Source of the DNA: Leucobacter salsicius M1-8
GTDB lineage: Bacteria > Actinomycetota > Actinomycetes > Actinomycetales > Microbacteriaceae
Length of the DNA: 64,000 nt
Assembly: GCF_000350525.1 (NCBI RefSeq)
Contig: NZ_AOCN01000022.1
Span: 1 to 64,000, forward strand
Reading direction: 5' to 3'
Notes under the pieces: model-generated
What the model was told of the DNA's origin: nothing
Databases searched by the model: none
Seen by the model: only the letters and a program-made list of their open reading frames with translations
Position numbers and translations under genes: made by a program
Shown: one piece after another, positions 62,175-64,000 of the stretch
How the letters are laid out: each line of letters starts with the position of its first letter
Position numbering within the stretch: position 1 is the stretch's first letter

Positions 62175-63836
62175 ATGACCGTCGATCTGCTATTTACCGG
62201 AGGCGCCGTATTTACGGGCTCTGGCGAACCCCTCACCGGCTATTCCGTCGCTGTAACGGGAGACCGCATCACTGCGCTCGTACCCGATGCCGAGGCAGAA
62301 GCCTTGGCCGGTGAGCAGACCCGACGCGTCGAGTTGGAAGGGGCCCTGCTTTCTCCCGGGTTCCAAGACGCCCACGCGCACCCAATCAGCGCAGGCGTTG
62401 AACTATTGCAGTGCAACCTCACCGAAACCGAGAGCGCCGAGGAAGCGGTCGCGGCCATCGCGGCCTACGCTGCTGCGAACCCCAACGAGCCCTGGATCCT
62501 AGGTGCCGGCTGGTCCATGGACCACTACCCGGGAGGCGCCCCGACGCGGGAGCTCATCGACGCAGTGCTACCCGACCGCCCCGTGTACCTCTCGAGCCGA
62601 GATCACCACAGCGGGTGGGCAAACACCGCCGCGATTCGGCTCGCGGGCCTCGACGCCACGACCCCCGATCCCGAAGACGGACGTATCGAGCGCGAAGCCG
62701 ATGGCTTCCCCGCCGGAACCTTTCACGAGGGTGCAGGCGACCTGTTTGCTGACGTTCGGCCCGAGACCACGCCCGAACTCGCTTACCGCGGCCTCCTACG
62801 CGCGCAGGATGAACTCCTGCCTCTCGGAATTACGGCCTGGCAGGACGCGTGGGTCGGCGACGGCGGCCCCGGCACGGGCGGCCGCGCGGCCTACCTGCGC
62901 GCCGTCGAAGAGGGCACACTGAAGGTGCACGTCGTGGGCGCACAGTGGTGGGAACGCGATCGGGGCATCGAACAGCTCGACCGAATCCTTGAACTGCGCG
63001 AAGAGCGCCTCTCAAGCGGTTCGAATGATCGTTTCGAACTCGGCACCGTCAAGATCATGGTCGATGGTGTCGCCGAGAACTACACCGCCTCGATGATCGA
63101 ACCGTACCGCGACGCAGACGGCCACGACACCTGCAATCACGGCATCTCATTTCTCGATCGCGACACCATGTTCGAAGCGGTGAAGCGCCTCGACGCTGCC
63201 GGCATGCAGGTGCACTTCCACGCACTGGGCGACAAAGCGGTGCGCGACGCGCTCGACGCAGTCGAGGCCGCCCGCGCAGCCAATGGCCCGAGCAATGGAC
63301 GGCACCACCTCGCTCACCTGCAGGTCGTCACCGAAGCCGATGCGAAGCGATTCGTCGACGTGGATGCCACGGCGAACCTCCAGGCCCTGTGGGCCACGCA
63401 CGAGGACCAGCTTGACACCCTGACTCTGCCGTTCCTGCAGGAGGGCGCGGTGAACCGCCAGTACCCATTTGGTGACCTCCACGCCGCGGGCACTCGCCTC
63501 GCCGCCGGGAGCGACTGGCCCGTATCGAGTGCGGATCCGCTCGCCGCAATACACATTGCTGTCACCCGGGTCGCGCCGGGCTACGACGCTGAACCGCTTG
63601 GTGGCACCCACCAGCAACTCGACCTCGCCACCGCGTTCGCCGCTTACACCTCGGGTAGTGCGTACGTGAATCACCGGGATCACGACACCGGTCACATTCG
63701 TGAGGGCTACCTCGCCAACCTTGTCGTCGTGGAACCTAACCCCTTCGCTATCCCCTCAGACGAGATCCACCAGGCCCAGGTCACCTCGACCTGGATCGAG
63801 GGGGAGCCCGTCTACACCCGTCCCGAATCCGAATAG
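62175..63836 (+). CDS. Amidohydrolase, YtcJ-like (metal-dependent)
   Basis: 553 residues of the amidohydrolase_3/YtcJ-like group. Metal site DAHAHPISAG (HxH about residues 68-70), SSRDHHSGWANTAA, TVKIMVDGVAENYTA (with K), MQVHFHALGDKAVRDALDAVE, HHLAHLQVV, and the final Asp in AAGSDWPVSSADPL. Such enzymes hydrolyse C-N bonds in small amides, ureas or cyclic compounds. The precise substrate is unknown. The gene is tightly controlled by divergent TetR sites, and is followed 12 bases later by a lipoprotein gene, probably a binding protein for its substrate. Confidence 0.9.
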   Translation: MTVDLLFTGGAVFTGSGEPLTGYSVAVTGDRITALVPDAEAEALAGEQTRRVELEGALLSPGFQDAHAHPISAGVELLQCNLTETESAEEAVAAIAAYAAANPNEPWILGAGWSMDHYPGGAPTRELIDAVLPDRPVYLSSRDHHSGWANTAAIRLAGLDATTPDPEDGRIEREADGFPAGTFHEGAGDLFADVRPETTPELAYRGLLRAQDELLPLGITAWQDAWVGDGGPGTGGRAAYLRAVEEGTLKVHVVGAQWWERDRGIEQLDRILELREERLSSGSNDRFELGTVKIMVDGVAENYTASMIEPYRDADGHDTCNHGISFLDRDTMFEAVKRLDAAGMQVHFHALGDKAVRDALDAVEAARAANGPSNGRHHLAHLQVVTEADAKRFVDVDATANLQALWATHEDQLDTLTLPFLQEGAVNRQYPFGDLHAAGTRLAAGSDWPVSSADPLAAIHIAVTRVAPGYDAEPLGGTHQQLDLATAFAAYTSGSAYVNHRDHDTGHIREGYLANLVVVEPNPFAIPSDEIHQAQVTSTWIEGEPVYTRPESE

Positions 63837-63848
63837 GAGCACACAACA

Positions 63849-64000
63849 ATGTCTGTCTTCACGAAACGCACACTCCGCCGCAGCGGTGTAGCGATCGCCG
63901 CGGGCACTGCCGCCCTCGCGCTCGCGCTCACCGGCTGCTCGGCACAATCTGCCCCCGAGGCGAGTGCACCCTTTGAATGGAAGCTCACTGATCAGACGGC
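63849..64000 (+). CDS. Lipoprotein, partial (window end); possible solute-binding protein
   Basis: Only the first 50 codons are in the window. TAGGAGCACACAACA precedes the ATG. The signal peptide (KRTLRRSG, then an Ala/Leu-rich core) ends in lipobox LTGC with Cys about residue 30. The mature start is SAQSAPEASAPFEWKLTDQT. The F-x-W-K-L-T opening recalls solute-binding proteins of TRAP or ABC type, but this is too short to decide. It is probably cotranscribed with the amidohydrolase. Confidence 0.7.
   Translation, partial: MSVFTKRTLRRSGVAIAAGTAALALALTGCSAQSAPEASAPFEWKLTDQT

Overview
The window comes from a high-GC Actinomycetota chromosome, most likely a member of the Microbacteriaceae, perhaps a Leucobacter relative (genus not proven). 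Pointers are the fused kgd-type 2-oxoglutarate decarboxylase/dehydrogenase without a lipoyl domain, the actinobacterial DNA polymerase A-like protein, adrenodoxin-reductase-type FprA, TAnnnT -10 boxes placed for leaderless mRNAs, and many catabolic operons with their own regulators. No rRNA, tRNA or CRISPR array was seen.

Layout. 1-1.4 kb: VanZ-like protein, small membrane protein, META lipoprotein. 1.4-8.7 kb: a ketone/secondary-alcohol catabolic operon on the minus strand (zinc alcohol dehydrogenase, Baeyer-Villiger-type monooxygenase, alpha/beta hydrolase, aldehyde dehydrogenase), with a divergent GAF-PucR regulator and a palindrome between them. 8.8-10.6 kb: an ABC exporter. 10.8-14.5 kb: agmatine deiminase, an amino-acid/polyamine permease and a PuuD-like hydrolase. 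14.6-21.7 kb: a probable amine-degrading cluster. Flavodoxin and FprA-type reductase diverge from a cytochrome P450, followed by a glutamine-synthetase-like ligase, a solute-binding protein without a signal peptide, a second PuuD-like hydrolase and a glutamine amidotransferase. A TCATT-n4-AATGR repeat occurs in the control regions of both the agmatine and the P450 loci.

21.6-26.8 kb: Cache-domain protein, GntR/FCD regulator and kgd. 27-29.5 kb: two CNNM/CorC-type DUF21-CBS membrane proteins. 29.5-35.2 kb: YceI-like lipoprotein, a decayed LuxR gene fragment with a 9-bp tandem repeat, and a MacAB-like export operon with an acidic lipoprotein. 35.3-39 kb: metX, metY, uracil-DNA glycosylase. 39-50 kb: a full histidine-utilisation locus (hutG, hutH, hutI, hutU, two permeases, an IclR regulator) interrupted by a DUF559 gene lying between two inverted copies of a palindromic repeat.

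50-64 kb: cold-shock-type DEAD-box helicase with an RGG tail, DNA polymerase A-like enzyme, a permease, YaeQ, a P1-family peptidase, and a permease pseudogene broken by a frameshift and by an IS110-family element. The non-coding end of that element folds into three consecutive stem-loops whose loops match the element ends and the target, as expected for an IS110 bridge RNA. Last come two convergent TetR genes, an amidohydrolase under two strong palindromic operators, and the start of a lipoprotein gene cut by the window end.
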